A DNA stretch of 35,813 nucleotides from Pseudomonadota bacterium (GCA_021808055.1 JAKBCH010000015.1:1-35813), one strand, 5' to 3'. Positions 25,891-35,174 are shown, numbered from the stretch's first letter. The notes: generated from the sequence alone by a model not told the origin. A program made the numbers and translations.

Positions 25891-28396
25891 ATGAATTCCG
25901 AGCTCCAGGAGGTTGCGCGGCGTGTCTCAAAAGCTGGTTGCGCGCCGCTTCTGGCCTTACCCGCCGCCCTTTCCATGAATGCGCCTGCTTTGGCGCAAAC
26001 CATAATCAACACCAGCCAAACCGGCAGCCTTTCGCTTGATGGCCTGGCCGGGCCGGTTGAAATCGCCCCGGGCGTGAGCATCACCGCCGCCGGAGGAGCG
26101 GCCATCAGCGCCAATTTGCCGGCGCAATTCATCAATGCCGGGCAGGTGCAGGATTCGGCGGGCATTGGCATTGCCCTGGGGGGTGGCGGTTCGGTGGCAA
26201 ATACCGGGCTCATTAACGCTGGCAGCTATGGCGTGCGCGCTTTGGGGCAAGCCGCCACAATCACCAATTCAGGCCAGATCGGCGCGGGGGATGACGGCAT
26301 CAGCCTCAACCATGGCGGGGTGGTCAATAATTCCGGCTCCATCTTCGGCGTGCATATGGGCGTTTACACCGGCAACGGGCTAGGGGTGGTGCAAAACAGC
26401 GGCACCATTTCGGCGCGCACTGGCGATGCCGTTTCGCTCTATTCCGGTGGCAGCCTTACCAATGTGGCCGGCGGGGCATTGCTGGGTGGGTATTCTGGCG
26501 TTTATGCGGGTGGCAACGGGTCTTCCATCACCAATGCCGGGCTCATCTCCGGGCCGCTTTTCGGTGTCTACCTCATGGGTGATTCAACCGTCACCAATAG
26601 CGGCGTGATCGCCGGTGGCACGGATGGCATAATCGATATTGGCCAGGGTGGTACGGTGGTGAATTCTGGCGTGATCCACGGCGGCCAAATAGGCGTGCAA
26701 TTCGACAAAGGCGGCAGCCTGAGCAATGCCGGAACCATCACCGGGCTGACGGGTATCGTGGTCAACGCCGGCGCGGTCATCGATAATGCTGGCACCATCA
26801 CCGCAACCGCGGGGGGTAACGCCATAAGCCTGCGCGGCGGGGCCAGCAGCGTGACGCTAGAAACCGGCAGCGTGATAAACGGTGCCATCGCCGCAAACGG
26901 CACCGCCAGCACCATCACCTTCGCCGGGCATGGCAGCCTCTCAGGCGATATCACCGGCTTGCAAATGGGGCAGGTGAATATTCAGCAAAACGCCATATGG
27001 ACCGTAAGTGGCAACTGGCAAGCCGGGCAGGTGGTGAATGCGGGCACGCTCAGCGCCGGGCTGGTTGGCACGCCGCTCACCATCCAGGGCGACTACACTC
27101 AAACCAGCACCGGCACGTTGCGCGTGGTGGTCACACCGCTGGGGATCAGCCATCTGGCCGTCTCCGGCACCGCGCATCTGGCGGGCACGCTGGCTTATGT
27201 GCTCTCCCCCGGCACCTACCAGCCGGGCAGCTATAGTTTCCTCACCGCGGCAGGCGGGGTGAGCGGTAATTTCACCACCGTGCAGGTGAACAACGCCATG
27301 CAACATAGCCGTTTGTCCTCCGGCGCGGTGACGATCATAGATGCCCAGTCGTCCGTTGCTTCCGCTTCATCGCCCGCATTAGTGCTGGCGGTGACGCAGG
27401 CGGCGGTGGTGGCACCGCCCGATGGCGCGGTGTTTGCCGATGCCGGGCAGGTTCTGGTGTTGGCGGGTGCGGCCTCTGGCCAGGCATTGCTGGCGCGGGC
27501 GGATGGGCAGAGCGGCGCGCCTTGCACAACACCGGCCCCGGTTGGGCCGCAGGCCGGGCAGGCGGCCATGCTGGTTTCGGCCCTGGCCAACGGGCTGTGC
27601 GGCATGGGCGGCTGGGTCCAGGCCACCGGCAGCGATATCTCAACGGATGGCGTTTATGACGCGCGTGGTGGCGGATTTCTGGCAGGGCTGGACCGCCCTG
27701 TCGGCGCTGGCCGCCTGGGTCTGGCGGTGGGGTATGACGCGCTGAACTTAAAGGACGAGGCAGGTGGCAAGGCGTCTCTGGGCACTGTGCGGCTTGGCCT
27801 ATATGGCGGGATGAGCTGGGGGTGCCGCCGCGCTGAGTGCTGAGCTGATGGATGGGCTGGTGAACACCGGCACCACCCGTGCCACCGGGGCAGGCTGGGC
27901 TGTGGCCAACGGCCATGGCAATGTGTTCTCTGCCGCCCTGCAGGCCGCATTTCCCATCGCCGTCTGGGGTGGGTCTGTTCGCCCGGCGGCGGGGCTGGAG
28001 ATTACCCGCTATGCTCTTGGCGGTTTGAACGAGACCGCCGCCGCGCAATCCCTGGCGCTACGAACTGCTGCGACCAACGGCACTTATGTGGCACCCTATC
28101 TGCGCCTCACCGCCTCGCGGAACTTCATTACTCCCGGCGGGCTGTCGATCAGCCCAAGTGCAGCGCTTGGGCTGACCGTGAACGCGGTTAACCCCGGTGG
28201 CTCGGTGACAATGACCGCGCAGGACGGCACTGCCTTCAGCGCCGCGCCACCGCATCTTGCGCCGGTGGCGGGCGAAGCAGGGCTGGGGCTCGTCATCGGG
28301 CGGAGCGATTGGCAGCTTTCCGTTCGCTACGCCGCCACGCTGGCGAGCAACTGGCACGCGCAGAGTCTGCAAGGCGGGTTGCTGATGTGGTTCTGA
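25891..28396 (+). pseudogene. Autotransporter (type V secretion) with frameshift in the barrel
   Basis: The signal peptide (about 1-36, ending ALAQ) is followed by a beta-helix passenger with N-[ST]-G-x-I repeats, a pertactin-like region (QGDYTQTSTGTL...) and a C-terminal barrel (about 27590-28396) ending in the outer-membrane signature LLMWF. The first frame stops at 27843 soon after GLYGGMSW. The barrel continues in the next frame from about 27815, reading AAALSAELMDGLVNTG. Removing one G from the G5 run at 27818-27822 restores one 834-residue frame. I chose the ATG at 25891 behind AAGGA. As written, the protein would lack most of the barrel and not be exported. It may be a real inactivation, a phase switch, or a sequencing error. 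Confidence 0.85.
26128..26850 (+). repeat. About eleven 22-residue beta-helix repeats in the passenger
   Basis: Degenerate units of 20-24 residues, each starting with a pattern like VTNSGVI, ITNAGLI, VNNSGSI or LSNAGTI followed by a glycine-rich GGxxGV turn. They are diverged at the DNA level, so the array is old, not a recent tandem expansion. Confidence 0.8.
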
Positions 28397-28433
28397 TAAA
28401 TTTTAATTATTAATTAATCGATTGATTAGAGTA

Positions 28434-28480
28434 CTCAGACCTCAGGCTCACGGCTTTTATGCGTGAGCCTGAGGTCTGAG
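28434..28480. terminator. Perfect 19-bp hairpin between convergent genes
   Basis: Arms at 28434-28452 and 28462-28480 are exact complements with a 9-base loop (GCTTTTATG). It lies eight bases past the gltA stop and 38 past the autotransporter stop. Neither side has a proper T run, though an AT-rich stretch (28397-28433) lies on one side. It is probably a bidirectional transcription end or RNA-stabilising stem. Confidence 0.6.
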
Positions 28481-28487
28481 CGGCGTG

Positions 28488-29801
28488 TCAACCGCGTTGA
28501 TCAACCGGTGTGTAATCACGCTGCACCGCGCCGGTGTAAATCTGCCGGGGCCGACCAATGCGGTTTGTGGGGTCCTCGATCATTTCCTTCCATTGGCTGA
28601 TCCAGCCCACGGTGCGCGCCAATGCGAAGATGGGCGTGAACATGGTGGTGGGGAAGCCCATGGCGCTCAAGATAATGCCTGAATAGAAATCCACGTTCGG
28701 ATAGAGCTTGCGGGAGACGAAATAATCATCTTCCAGAGCGATTTTTTCCAGCTCCATCGCCAAATCCAGCGTGGGAGAATCCTTGATGCCAAGTTCGTTC
28801 AGCACCTCATAGCATGTGCGTTGCAAAATCTTCGCGCGCGGGTCGTAGTTTTTATACACGCGGTGGCCAAAACCCATCAGCTTTACATTTGAGTCCTTAT
28901 CTTTCACCTGATTGATGAAAGCCGGAATGTTGTCCTTATGGCCAATTTCGCCCAGCATTTTCAGCACGGCCTCATTGGCGCCGCCATGGGCCGGGCCCCA
29001 GAGCGAGGCGATGCCCGCCGCGATGCAGGCGAAGGGGTTGGCGCCGGTTGAACCGGAAAGCCGCACGGTGGAGGTGGAGGCGTTCTGCTCATGATCCGCA
29101 TGAAGAATGAAAATGCGTTCCATCGCCCTGGTTAGCACCGGGTTTGGTTTATACGCCTCGGCCGGAACCGCGTGGAACATGTAAAGGAAGTTTTCCGCGT
29201 AGGAAAGGTCGTTGCGTGGATACATGAAGGGCTGGCCGGCATTGTATTTATAGGCCCAGGCGGTGATCGTCGGCATCTTCGCGATCAGGCGGTAGGCGGA
29301 AATCTCACGCTGGCGTTCGTCGTGAATGTCGATGCTATCGGGATAGAAGGCGGACATGGCACCGACAACAGAGCAGAGCATCGCCATTGGGTGGGCATCG
29401 CGGCGGAAACCATCCCAGAACCGGCGAATCTGTTCGTGCAGCATGGTGTGGCGGGTGATGCCGTTGGTGAAGGTTTTCAGCTCGTCTTGGTTCGGCAACT
29501 CCCCATTCAGCAGCAGATAGGCAACCTCCAGGAAGGAGGAGTGTTCGGCCAACTGGTCGATCGGGTAGCCGCGATGCAGCAGCACGCCTTCATCGCCATC
29601 AATATAAGTGATCGAGCTTTCGCAGGAGGCTGTGGCACCATAGCTCGGGTCGAAAGTGAAAATGCCAAGCTCGCCCTGCAGCTTGCGGACATCCAGGCAT
29701 TCCGGGCCAATAGAACCACTTAGCACTGGCAGCGTTGCGGTTTTGCCGTTGAAGCTGAGCGTCGCCGTGCCGGCTTGTTTGCTGGTTGCGGTTTTGGCCA
29801 T
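28488..29801 (-). CDS. gltA: Citrate synthase (type II)
   Basis: 437 residues. Catalytic His272 ([10 protein letters not shown]), His313 ([15 protein letters not shown]) and Asp371 (DFYSG) are all present, and the N-terminal beta domain (about 1-60) marks the hexameric, NADH-regulated type II group. It condenses acetyl-CoA with oxaloacetate, the entry to the TCA cycle, and would receive acetyl-CoA from beta-oxidation. The ATG at 29801 has AAGG eight bases upstream; a GTG nine bases earlier is in frame but less well placed. Confidence 0.97.
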   Translation of the reverse strand: MAKTATSKQAGTATLSFNGKTATLPVLSGSIGPECLDVRKLQGELGIFTFDPSYGATASCESSITYIDGDEGVLLHRGYPIDQLAEHSSFLEVAYLLLNGELPNQDELKTFTNGITRHTMLHEQIRRFWDGFRRDAHPMAMLCSVVGAMSAFYPDSIDIHDERQREISAYRLIAKMPTITAWAYKYNAGQPFMYPRNDLSYAENFLYMFHAVPAEAYKPNPVLTRAMERIFILHADHEQNASTSTVRLSGSTGANPFACIAAGIASLWGPAHGGANEAVLKMLGEIGHKDNIPAFINQVKDKDSNVKLMGFGHRVYKNYDPRAKILQRTCYEVLNELGIKDSPTLDLAMELEKIALEDDYFVSRKLYPNVDFYSGIILSAMGFPTTMFTPIFALARTVGWISQWKEMIEDPTNRIGRPRQIYTGAVQRDYTPVDQRG

Positions 29802-29874
29802 GTTCTTCACCTTCTTGTTGTGACGCAGCGAAAGGGGGCTGAAACAGCCACCCTGGTGGGCCGGAGCGGCCGCA

Positions 29875-29888
29875 GGATTATTTAATCC
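29875..29888. promoter_or_regulatory. Perfect palindrome upstream of gltA
   Basis: GGATTA-tt-TAATCC is a 14-base perfect palindrome, 73 bases before the gltA start in an otherwise GC-rich gap. It is AT-rich enough to overlap a -10 region. The factor is unknown. Confidence 0.3.
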
Positions 29889-29942
29889 ACGCGCCGCTGT
29901 AAAGCCAGCCTGCCGCGCCGCAACATAAAGGCGGAAGGGGCC

Positions 29943-30656
29943 TCAGACCTCGAAAGTGAGATTTTCCGGCCATTCAGGTTTGGTCATGGCGCGCGGCATG
30001 TGGATGCCGCATTCCACCTTTGCCTGACCGGCCCAGCGGCCGGAGCGTTTATCCTGCCCCGGCAACGGCTTTACCGTGCAGGTGGCGCAGCCGATGGAGG
30101 TGTAGCCCTGCGCCTCAAGCGGGTGATGTGGCAAGCCATGCGCCGGAAAATAGGCTTCCAGCATTTCATCGTCCCAAAAGGCCAGGGGGTTGATGGTGAT
30201 GCGCCCATCGGCCCCGGTTTCCTGCAACTGCAAATTCGCCCGCGTGGCAGATTGCCCGCGCTTGCGCCCGGTGATCCAGGCCTCGAAACCTTCCAGCGCA
30301 TCGTCCAGCGGGTTGGTCTTGCGGATGGCGCAGCATAAATCGGGGTCTTTTTCCCATAGCCGCCCGTCCGGATCATACGCCGCGAGCTGTTTGCCGGATG
30401 GGCGGATGGAGCGTACGCCGGTGAGGCCGAGCTTTTCGATCAGCTCATCCCGATAAGCCAGGGTTTCCGGGAACAGCTTGCCGGTATCAAGAAAAACGAT
30501 CGGCAGGGATTTGTCGATCTCTGCCACCATGTGCAGCAACACGGCAGATTCGGCGCCAAAAGAGGAAACAAGGGCGATTTTACCCGGAAATTGCCGGGTT
30601 ATGGCATCGCGTAGAGCCGACAGGGCATCGGTTGAAAAATTCAGGCTATCTAGCAT
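29943..30656 (-). CDS. cysH: Assimilatory adenylyl-sulfate (APS) reductase, iron-sulfur type
   Basis: 237 residues. A nucleotide-binding SSFGAES (31-37) is followed by the paired cysteines Cys108-Cys109, then CATC (190-193): the CC...CxxC set that binds a 4Fe-4S cluster in APS reductases and is absent from the PAPS-specific E. coli enzyme. The ECGIH motif (Cys216) carries the catalytic thiol. It reduces APS to sulfite. The ATG at 30656 gives the normal N-terminus; a longer frame from 30746 overlaps the siroheme gene. It is 59 bases after that gene. Confidence 0.92.
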   Translation of the reverse strand: MLDSLNFSTDALSALRDAITRQFPGKIALVSSFGAESAVLLHMVAEIDKSLPIVFLDTGKLFPETLAYRDELIEKLGLTGVRSIRPSGKQLAAYDPDGRLWEKDPDLCCAIRKTNPLDDALEGFEAWITGRKRGQSATRANLQLQETGADGRITINPLAFWDDEMLEAYFPAHGLPHHPLEAQGYTSIGCATCTVKPLPGQDKRSGRWAGQAKVECGIHMPRAMTKPEWPENLTFEV

Positions 30657-30715
30657 GGTGTTTGTTCCATGGCCGGTTGCAACGGGAGATGCTGCAAGCA
30701 GGGGTGGGATGCGGG

Positions 30716-31291
30716 TCAATTTGGTTTTTTCGGGCAGGAAAGCCAACAGCCTTCCTCAACGATCGCGTTAATACGCTGTGCAGCCTCCGCCATCGGCATT
30801 CGCTCCGCCCGCCAGCTTTGGCGTAATGCGGCGATTTCCTTCACCCGCGCGGCCCAGCTTTCAGGAAAGCAGGCTTCCAACCGCTTGCGGATGGCGCCCG
30901 CGAGGCCAGGAGCCTGGCCATTGGTGGAGATTGTGAGCAGCAAATCCCCCCGGCGGATTTCAGCCACGGAGTTAAAATCACAAAATTCCGGCACATCCTC
31001 CACATTCACCAGCACATTCGCCGCGCGCGCGGCTTCAGCCAAGGGGCGGTAGGCGGTTTCATCCAACCCGACAATCCAGAGCAGGCTGAATTGGCTGATT
31101 TCGCCAGGCTCCGGCAGGCGGGGCAGGGAAGTGGGCCCAGCCTCATGAGCCAAGTCTTGGTCCGTGGTGAATATTTGCAAATTATCCCCCGCCCCGGCGG
31201 CGCGCAAACCGCGCAGGCGGCGCAACGCCTGCGGGCCGGTTCCAGCCAGGCCCAGCCGCAACCGGGAAGGATCAACTGCCAAAGGGATCAT
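30716..31291 (-). CDS. cysG: Siroheme synthase, precorrin-2 dehydrogenase/ferrochelatase domain only
   Basis: 191 residues, equal to the N-terminal part of CysG (Met8p-like). The NVLVNVEDVPEFCDFNSVAEIRRGDLLLTISTNGQAPGLAGAIRKRL segment matches the family closely. The Rossmann start reads GLAGTGPQALRR, weaker than the usual GGGxVA. There is no SAM methyltransferase domain, so uroporphyrinogen methylation must come from another gene. It makes siroheme for sulfite reductase, fitting the adjacent cysH. The ATG at 31291 has no clear ribosome site. Confidence 0.86.
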   Translation of the reverse strand: MIPLAVDPSRLRLGLAGTGPQALRRLRGLRAAGAGDNLQIFTTDQDLAHEAGPTSLPRLPEPGEISQFSLLWIVGLDETAYRPLAEAARAANVLVNVEDVPEFCDFNSVAEIRRGDLLLTISTNGQAPGLAGAIRKRLEACFPESWAARVKEIAALRQSWRAERMPMAEAAQRINAIVEEGCWLSCPKKPN

Positions 31292-31410
31292 GAGTGAGTA
31301 GAAAAGGATTTTTTGTTATTTTACAATGCAGCCCGAAAAATAATACAATTTTGCTAATTCGCCCGCGGCAAACAAAAATATTTTTTAGAACAGCAGGGTT
31401 CAGGGCAACG
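31292..31410. promoter_or_regulatory. AT-rich gap, probable cysG-cysH promoter region
   Basis: This 119-base gap is far richer in A and T than its surroundings. On the minus strand TTGTAT and TAAAAT lie 19 bases apart (31363-31333 region). I see no gene in it. Confidence 0.4.
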
Positions 31411-32874
31411 CTAAACCACAAGTTTCGGGGCTGTTTGTTTGGGCCGCATCGCCGTTTGGATGGTGGGCGGCGGCTCTGCGGTTTCTTGCGGTTCGAGAGG
31501 CGTCAGCGTGAGGCAGAAAACCGTGCCGCGGGGGTCTGTTTTTTCCAGCACCAAATCGCCGCCATGGGCGCGGGCAAGGTCGCGCGCAATGGCAAGGCCA
31601 AGCCCGGTGCCGCCGCTGCGGGCGGACCCTGCGAAGGGTTTGAACAGATTGGCCTTCGCCCGCTCGGGCAGGCCCGGCCCGTTGTCTGCTACGAGCAGCC
31701 TTACCTGGCCATCGCGGGTTTGTGTACTTAACCTGATTGTGGTGGCGCCGGCCTCGCCAGCATTGCGGATAAGATTGGCGAAAACCCGAAAGAAATGGTC
31801 GCGATCCAGTTTCATCTCGATGCCTTCCGGCACAGAGTTCTCAAGTGTCCAGGCCGCACCGTTCGGTGCCAGCGTTTCGGCCACCTCGTCGATGAGCGCG
31901 CGAAGTTGAAGGGGCGTGCGTTTGACCGACATCCGGCCTTCCTTGGCGAATTCCACCGTGCTGGAAACCATCTCTGCTGCCCGTTCAACCGCGGGAATAA
32001 GCGCACGGGCGGCGCGTTTTACCATCGGGTCTTCCACATCGTGCAACCGGTCGGCGACCAGCAGCGCGGAGGAAAGGATGTTGCGCAGATCATGTGCGAT
32101 TTTGGCAACGGCGGTGCCGACCGCCGCCAGCCGCGCGTTGCGCCAGAGTGCGGCGCGCAATTCTGCCTGCATATCCTTCAGTTCCCGCGCGGCAACGGAG
32201 ATATCATCCTTTGGGCGGCCCGCCAGCCAGTCCAGCGCACTGGTATCGGCTTCTTCTGGCGCTTCGCGGAAGCGGGCGATTGAGGTTGTGAGGATTTCCA
32301 TAGGCCGCACCAGCAGCCAGTTGAGCACCGCGTAAACCAGCAGGCCAGACAGCAGCGAGACAATGATGATAAGGCTAAGCGCGCGCTGCGCATATGTGTA
32401 CAGGCGGGCGGTCAAAGGTGCGGTATCGACATCAACGATCATGATGCCGCCAGGAACGACCGCTGACGGAAACGCAATGGACTCCTCAGGCGGGGCAAAA
32501 CCCGCGATCCGCCGGCAGATCATCAGGCTGCTATAGCCGATGCGCTCATTGCCGGGCACGACCAGAGGGAGGTTGCTGTGCTGGTAGCCTTGAATCTGCC
32601 AGGTTTTGGTGCCGCTGTGGCGGGAGAGCAAACGTAGCTGCTGAACCCCGGCGAGGCGCAGCAAGGCATCGGCATCGGCACCAGAATTGGTTTGCAGAGC
32701 AAAGGCCGCGATATCGGCGCGGCTCTTGACGTCGTTCATCCAATAAAGCCGTTGCCTGCCAAGAACGGGGATGATCGCCAGAATCTCGATGATCAGGATC
32801 GAGAAAACCGTGCACCACAGCAACTTGCTGGGGAGTGATGTGGGCTGTGGTTTAAGGCGGGCAAGCCAGCTCAT
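31411..32874 (-). CDS. Membrane sensor histidine kinase
   Basis: 487 residues. Membrane helices at about 18-39 and 165-189 flank an extracytoplasmic sensor region (40-164). A HAMP-like linker follows, then the phospho-accepting His261 (KIAHDLRN), an N box with Asn367/Asn371 (NLIRNAGEA), the G1 box DNGPGLP (397-403) and the G2 box GGTGLGLAIA (421-430). The C-terminal tail is Pro/Thr-rich. No response regulator is in the window, so it is an orphan here. The ATG shares four bases with the patatin stop. The ligand is unknown. Confidence 0.93.
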   Translation of the reverse strand: MSWLARLKPQPTSLPSKLLWCTVFSILIIEILAIIPVLGRQRLYWMNDVKSRADIAAFALQTNSGADADALLRLAGVQQLRLLSRHSGTKTWQIQGYQHSNLPLVVPGNERIGYSSLMICRRIAGFAPPEESIAFPSAVVPGGIMIVDVDTAPLTARLYTYAQRALSLIIIVSLLSGLLVYAVLNWLLVRPMEILTTSIARFREAPEEADTSALDWLAGRPKDDISVAARELKDMQAELRAALWRNARLAAVGTAVAKIAHDLRNILSSALLVADRLHDVEDPMVKRAARALIPAVERAAEMVSSTVEFAKEGRMSVKRTPLQLRALIDEVAETLAPNGAAWTLENSVPEGIEMKLDRDHFFRVFANLIRNAGEAGATTIRLSTQTRDGQVRLLVADNGPGLPERAKANLFKPFAGSARSGGTGLGLAIARDLARAHGGDLVLEKTDPRGTVFCLTLTPLEPQETAEPPPTIQTAMRPKQTAPKLVV

Positions 32875-33797
32875 GCCGTTTGCAACGCGGTTGCGGCGGC
32901 TTTGCGTCCGGCGGCGAAAAGCTGCTCGATGAAAGCCCGGTCGGTGTTTAATTTGGAGGATAATGGGTGCCGGGCAAGAGCCTCGTCGGCGCAGATATCC
33001 AGCAGCTTCACCTGCCTGGGGAGCATGGAAAGTTCGGCCGAAAGCGGTGCCTGGAAGGCGATTTCATGCAGGCGGTGGACGATATCCGCCGTTGAGCTTG
33101 GCACCCCCCGGCGCTGGCGCGGCTGGGCGCGGATGAGGATCAGCCGGTCCGGCAGGGGGCTGAGCACGGGTGCCAGAGGCGGGTTGCAGCTATATCCGCC
33201 ATCCCAATAAGATCGGCCTTTTATCAGTACGGTGGGGAACATCATCGGGATGCAAGCTGAGGCGAGCAGCTCCAAAACGCCGATTTGTTCGTTCGTGAAC
33301 ACCACGGCCTCGCCGCTTTCAACATCCGTAGCGCCCACGTAAAGCCGCGCCGCGCCGGGTTTTTGCAGGGTTTTCACGTCCAGCACTTCATGCAGCAGCT
33401 GCTCCAGCGGGTTTTGCCCCAGCGGGTTGAGCTGCCCGGGGGCGAACAGCCTGAGTGCCTGGGTCAGCCCTGTCCAGGCGAAATCCTGGCTCAGCGCCTT
33501 GGTTGTGCCCCACATCCAGTCAAGCGGCGTGGCCGGGATGTTGCCGAAGAGATTACCTTCCATCACCTTGGCCCAGAACGCGGAAACCGCTGCGCGTGCG
33601 CCGTGCACGCCGCCATTCACCATGCCTTGCACCGCCATGGCGGCGATCATGGCGCCAGAGGACACGCCGGTTATGGCGTCGAAGGTGATACCTGCCTCCA
33701 GCAGCTGGTCTAGCGCCCCCCAGGTGAACGCGCCATGCGCCCCGCCGCCTTGCAGGGCGATAACTGTTCGGGCGCGGGGTGGAGAAGCATTTTGCAT
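32871..33797 (-). CDS. Patatin-like phospholipase
   Basis: 308 residues. The oxyanion motif GGGAHG (17-22), nucleophile Ser46 in GVSSG (44-48), and catalytic Asp199 in DGGY form the full patatin Ser-Asp dyad. No signal peptide is seen, so it is cytoplasmic or secreted by another route. The family hydrolyses acyl groups from phospholipids. The ATG at 33797 gives the standard start (a longer frame from 33923 adds an unconserved leader); its ribosome site is weak. The stop overlaps the histidine kinase start by four bases. Confidence 0.92.
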   Translation of the reverse strand: MQNASPPRARTVIALQGGGAHGAFTWGALDQLLEAGITFDAITGVSSGAMIAAMAVQGMVNGGVHGARAAVSAFWAKVMEGNLFGNIPATPLDWMWGTTKALSQDFAWTGLTQALRLFAPGQLNPLGQNPLEQLLHEVLDVKTLQKPGAARLYVGATDVESGEAVVFTNEQIGVLELLASACIPMMFPTVLIKGRSYWDGGYSCNPPLAPVLSPLPDRLILIRAQPRQRRGVPSSTADIVHRLHEIAFQAPLSAELSMLPRQVKLLDICADEALARHPLSSKLNTDRAFIEQLFAAGRKAAATALQTA

Positions 33798-33850
33798 GGG
33801 ACCAAGTGTTTTGTGGGCTAAATGTCCGAGTCCGCGCAACCGTTCTGTGT

Positions 33851-34288
33851 TCAGCCAAGCGGCGGAAAGCCCAACCCCACGGCGATGCGGTTCCAGGCAT
33901 TGATGGTGGCGATGGCGACGCAAAGCTGGGCGAACGCTTCGGGGGTGAGGGCTTGCTCAGCTTCCGCCCGTTCGGCCTCGGTGAGGTGCGCATAAGGCAG
34001 GGCGGTGAGGCGCTCCGCCCAGGCCAGGGCGGCGCGTTCGCGGGGTGAAAAGACCCCCGAATCGCGCCATGCCGCCAAAAGGTCCAGTTTCGCCTGTTCC
34101 ACCCCCAGCTTGCGGGCCGCGCTTAAATGAAATTGTACGCAGAAGGCGCAGCCATTTATCTGTGAGGCGCGGATTTTGATGAGTTCTGTGAGGGGCTCGT
34201 CCAGCCCGGCGGTTTTCATGGCAGCGGTAAGCCCCCGCAAGCTGGTTGTTAGCGTTGGATAAAGTTCTGAAAATTCGTGAAAATTCAT
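33851..34288 (-). CDS. Carboxymuconolactone decarboxylase / AhpD-like protein
   Basis: 145 residues. The CxxCxxxH motif (Cys47, Cys50, His54 in GCAFCVQFH) is the AhpD-type redox centre, in an all-helical fold (TELIKIRASQINGCAFC, ALAWAERLTAL). Such proteins reduce peroxides or peroxiredoxin partners. The ATG at 34288 is preceded by AGGAG at good spacing; a longer frame upstream is not needed. No AhpC is nearby. It is divergent from rpmH. Confidence 0.9.
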   Translation of the reverse strand: MNFHEFSELYPTLTTSLRGLTAAMKTAGLDEPLTELIKIRASQINGCAFCVQFHLSAARKLGVEQAKLDLLAAWRDSGVFSPRERAALAWAERLTALPYAHLTEAERAEAEQALTPEAFAQLCVAIATINAWNRIAVGLGFPPLG

Positions 34289-34329
34289 GTCTGGCTCCTG
34301 ATCTGGGGGGATTACAGCGCCGGCTGCGA

Positions 34330-34359
34330 TTGACGGGCAAGGGTGCCCACGACTATACC
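34330..34359 (+). promoter_or_regulatory. Sigma-70 promoter of rpmH
   Basis: TTGACG (34330-34335) and TATACC (34354-34359) are 18 bases apart, close to consensus, and lie about 70 bases before the rpmH start, facing it. Confidence 0.6.
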
Positions 34360-34428
34360 CCGCCAACACGCCTCACCGGGGACGGTCCGGCGATTGGTTT
34401 TGTTTGTTTTTTGCTGGAGTAGAACGCC

Positions 34429-34563
34429 GTGAAACGGACCTATCAACCTTCCAAGCTCGTCCGCAAGCGTCGGCACGGTTTCCGCGCCCGCATGGCGACG
34501 GTCGGTGGCCGCAAGGTGATCGCCAGCCGCCGCGCCAAGGGCCGCGCCAAGCTCTCCGCCTGA
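34429..34563 (+). CDS. rpmH: Ribosomal protein bL34
   Basis: 44 residues from a GTG start, with GGAG nine bases upstream. The sequence begins [20 protein letters not shown] and ends [11 protein letters not shown], the normal highly basic bL34. It leads the conserved rpmH-rnpA-yidD-yidC order; rnpA starts 28 bases later. Confidence 0.98.
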   Translation: MKRTYQPSKLVRKRRHGFRARMATVGGRKVIASRRAKGRAKLSA

Positions 34564-34591
34564 TCGCGCGCCCGGCGCGCTGCCCACGCTG

Positions 34592-34939
34592 ATGGCCAAG
34601 CCCCAAACCCCGCCCGCACGGTTAACCCGGCGTGCTGAGTTTTTGCGCCTGGCTTCAGGTGGCAAAAAAATCGCCAGGCATGGTTTTGTGCTTCAGGCCG
34701 CCAAAGATGGTCAGGCTGAGGTTCTGCGCGTGGGCTACACGGCCACCAAAAAAATCGGCAACGCCGTCATTCGCAACCGCGCCAAACGCAGGTTGCGGGA
34801 GGCGGCGAGGTTGCTTCTGGCCGGACGCATCCTGCCGGGGGTTGAGTTGGTGCTGATCGCGCGGCGCGAGACCGGGGAGATGGAATTTTCCCGGCTTACG
34901 CAAAACCTGAGCAAGGCGCTGGACGAGGTTCTCGCATGA
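34592..34939 (+). CDS. rnpA: Ribonuclease P protein component
   Basis: 115 residues. The conserved RLTRRAEFLRLASGGKKIARHGFVLQ start and the basic helix IGNAVIRNRAKRRLREAAR (the RNR motif that contacts RNase P RNA) are clear. It helps process tRNA 5' ends. The stop overlaps the yidD ATG (ATGA). Confidence 0.97.
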   Translation: MAKPQTPPARLTRRAEFLRLASGGKKIARHGFVLQAAKDGQAEVLRVGYTATKKIGNAVIRNRAKRRLREAARLLLAGRILPGVELVLIARRETGEMEFSRLTQNLSKALDEVLA

Positions 34940-35169
34940 GCCCCGCCGCTCTCATGCTCTCCGGCGCGGTTCGGGTTTATGAACTTACTTTGCGCCCCGT
35001 TATAGGGGCCAATTGCCGTTACTACCCTTCTTGCAGCGCCTATGCGCGAGAAGCCTTGGCCTGCCATGGCGCGGCGCGGGGCAGCCTGCTCGCGGCGCAG
35101 CGTATTCTGCGTTGCCACCCTTTTCATGCCGGCGGATACGACCCGGTCCCCCTTCCCAAGGATAGCTGA
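34936..35169 (+). CDS. yidD: Membrane protein insertion efficiency factor YidD
   Basis: 77 residues with the family signature GANCRYYPSCSAYAREAL and RCHPFHAGGYDPVP. It is a small membrane-associated protein that supports YidC-dependent insertion. It overlaps rnpA by four bases and is followed after five bases by yidC. Confidence 0.97.
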   Translation: MSPAALMLSGAVRVYELTLRPVIGANCRYYPSCSAYAREALACHGAARGSLLAAQRILRCHPFHAGGYDPVPLPKDS

Positions 35170-35174
35170 ACCTG

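Noticed and set aside
34289..34428. Origin of replication next to rpmH
   Set aside because: No dnaA or dnaN gene and no cluster of DnaA-box-like sites; the gap holds only an rpmH promoter.
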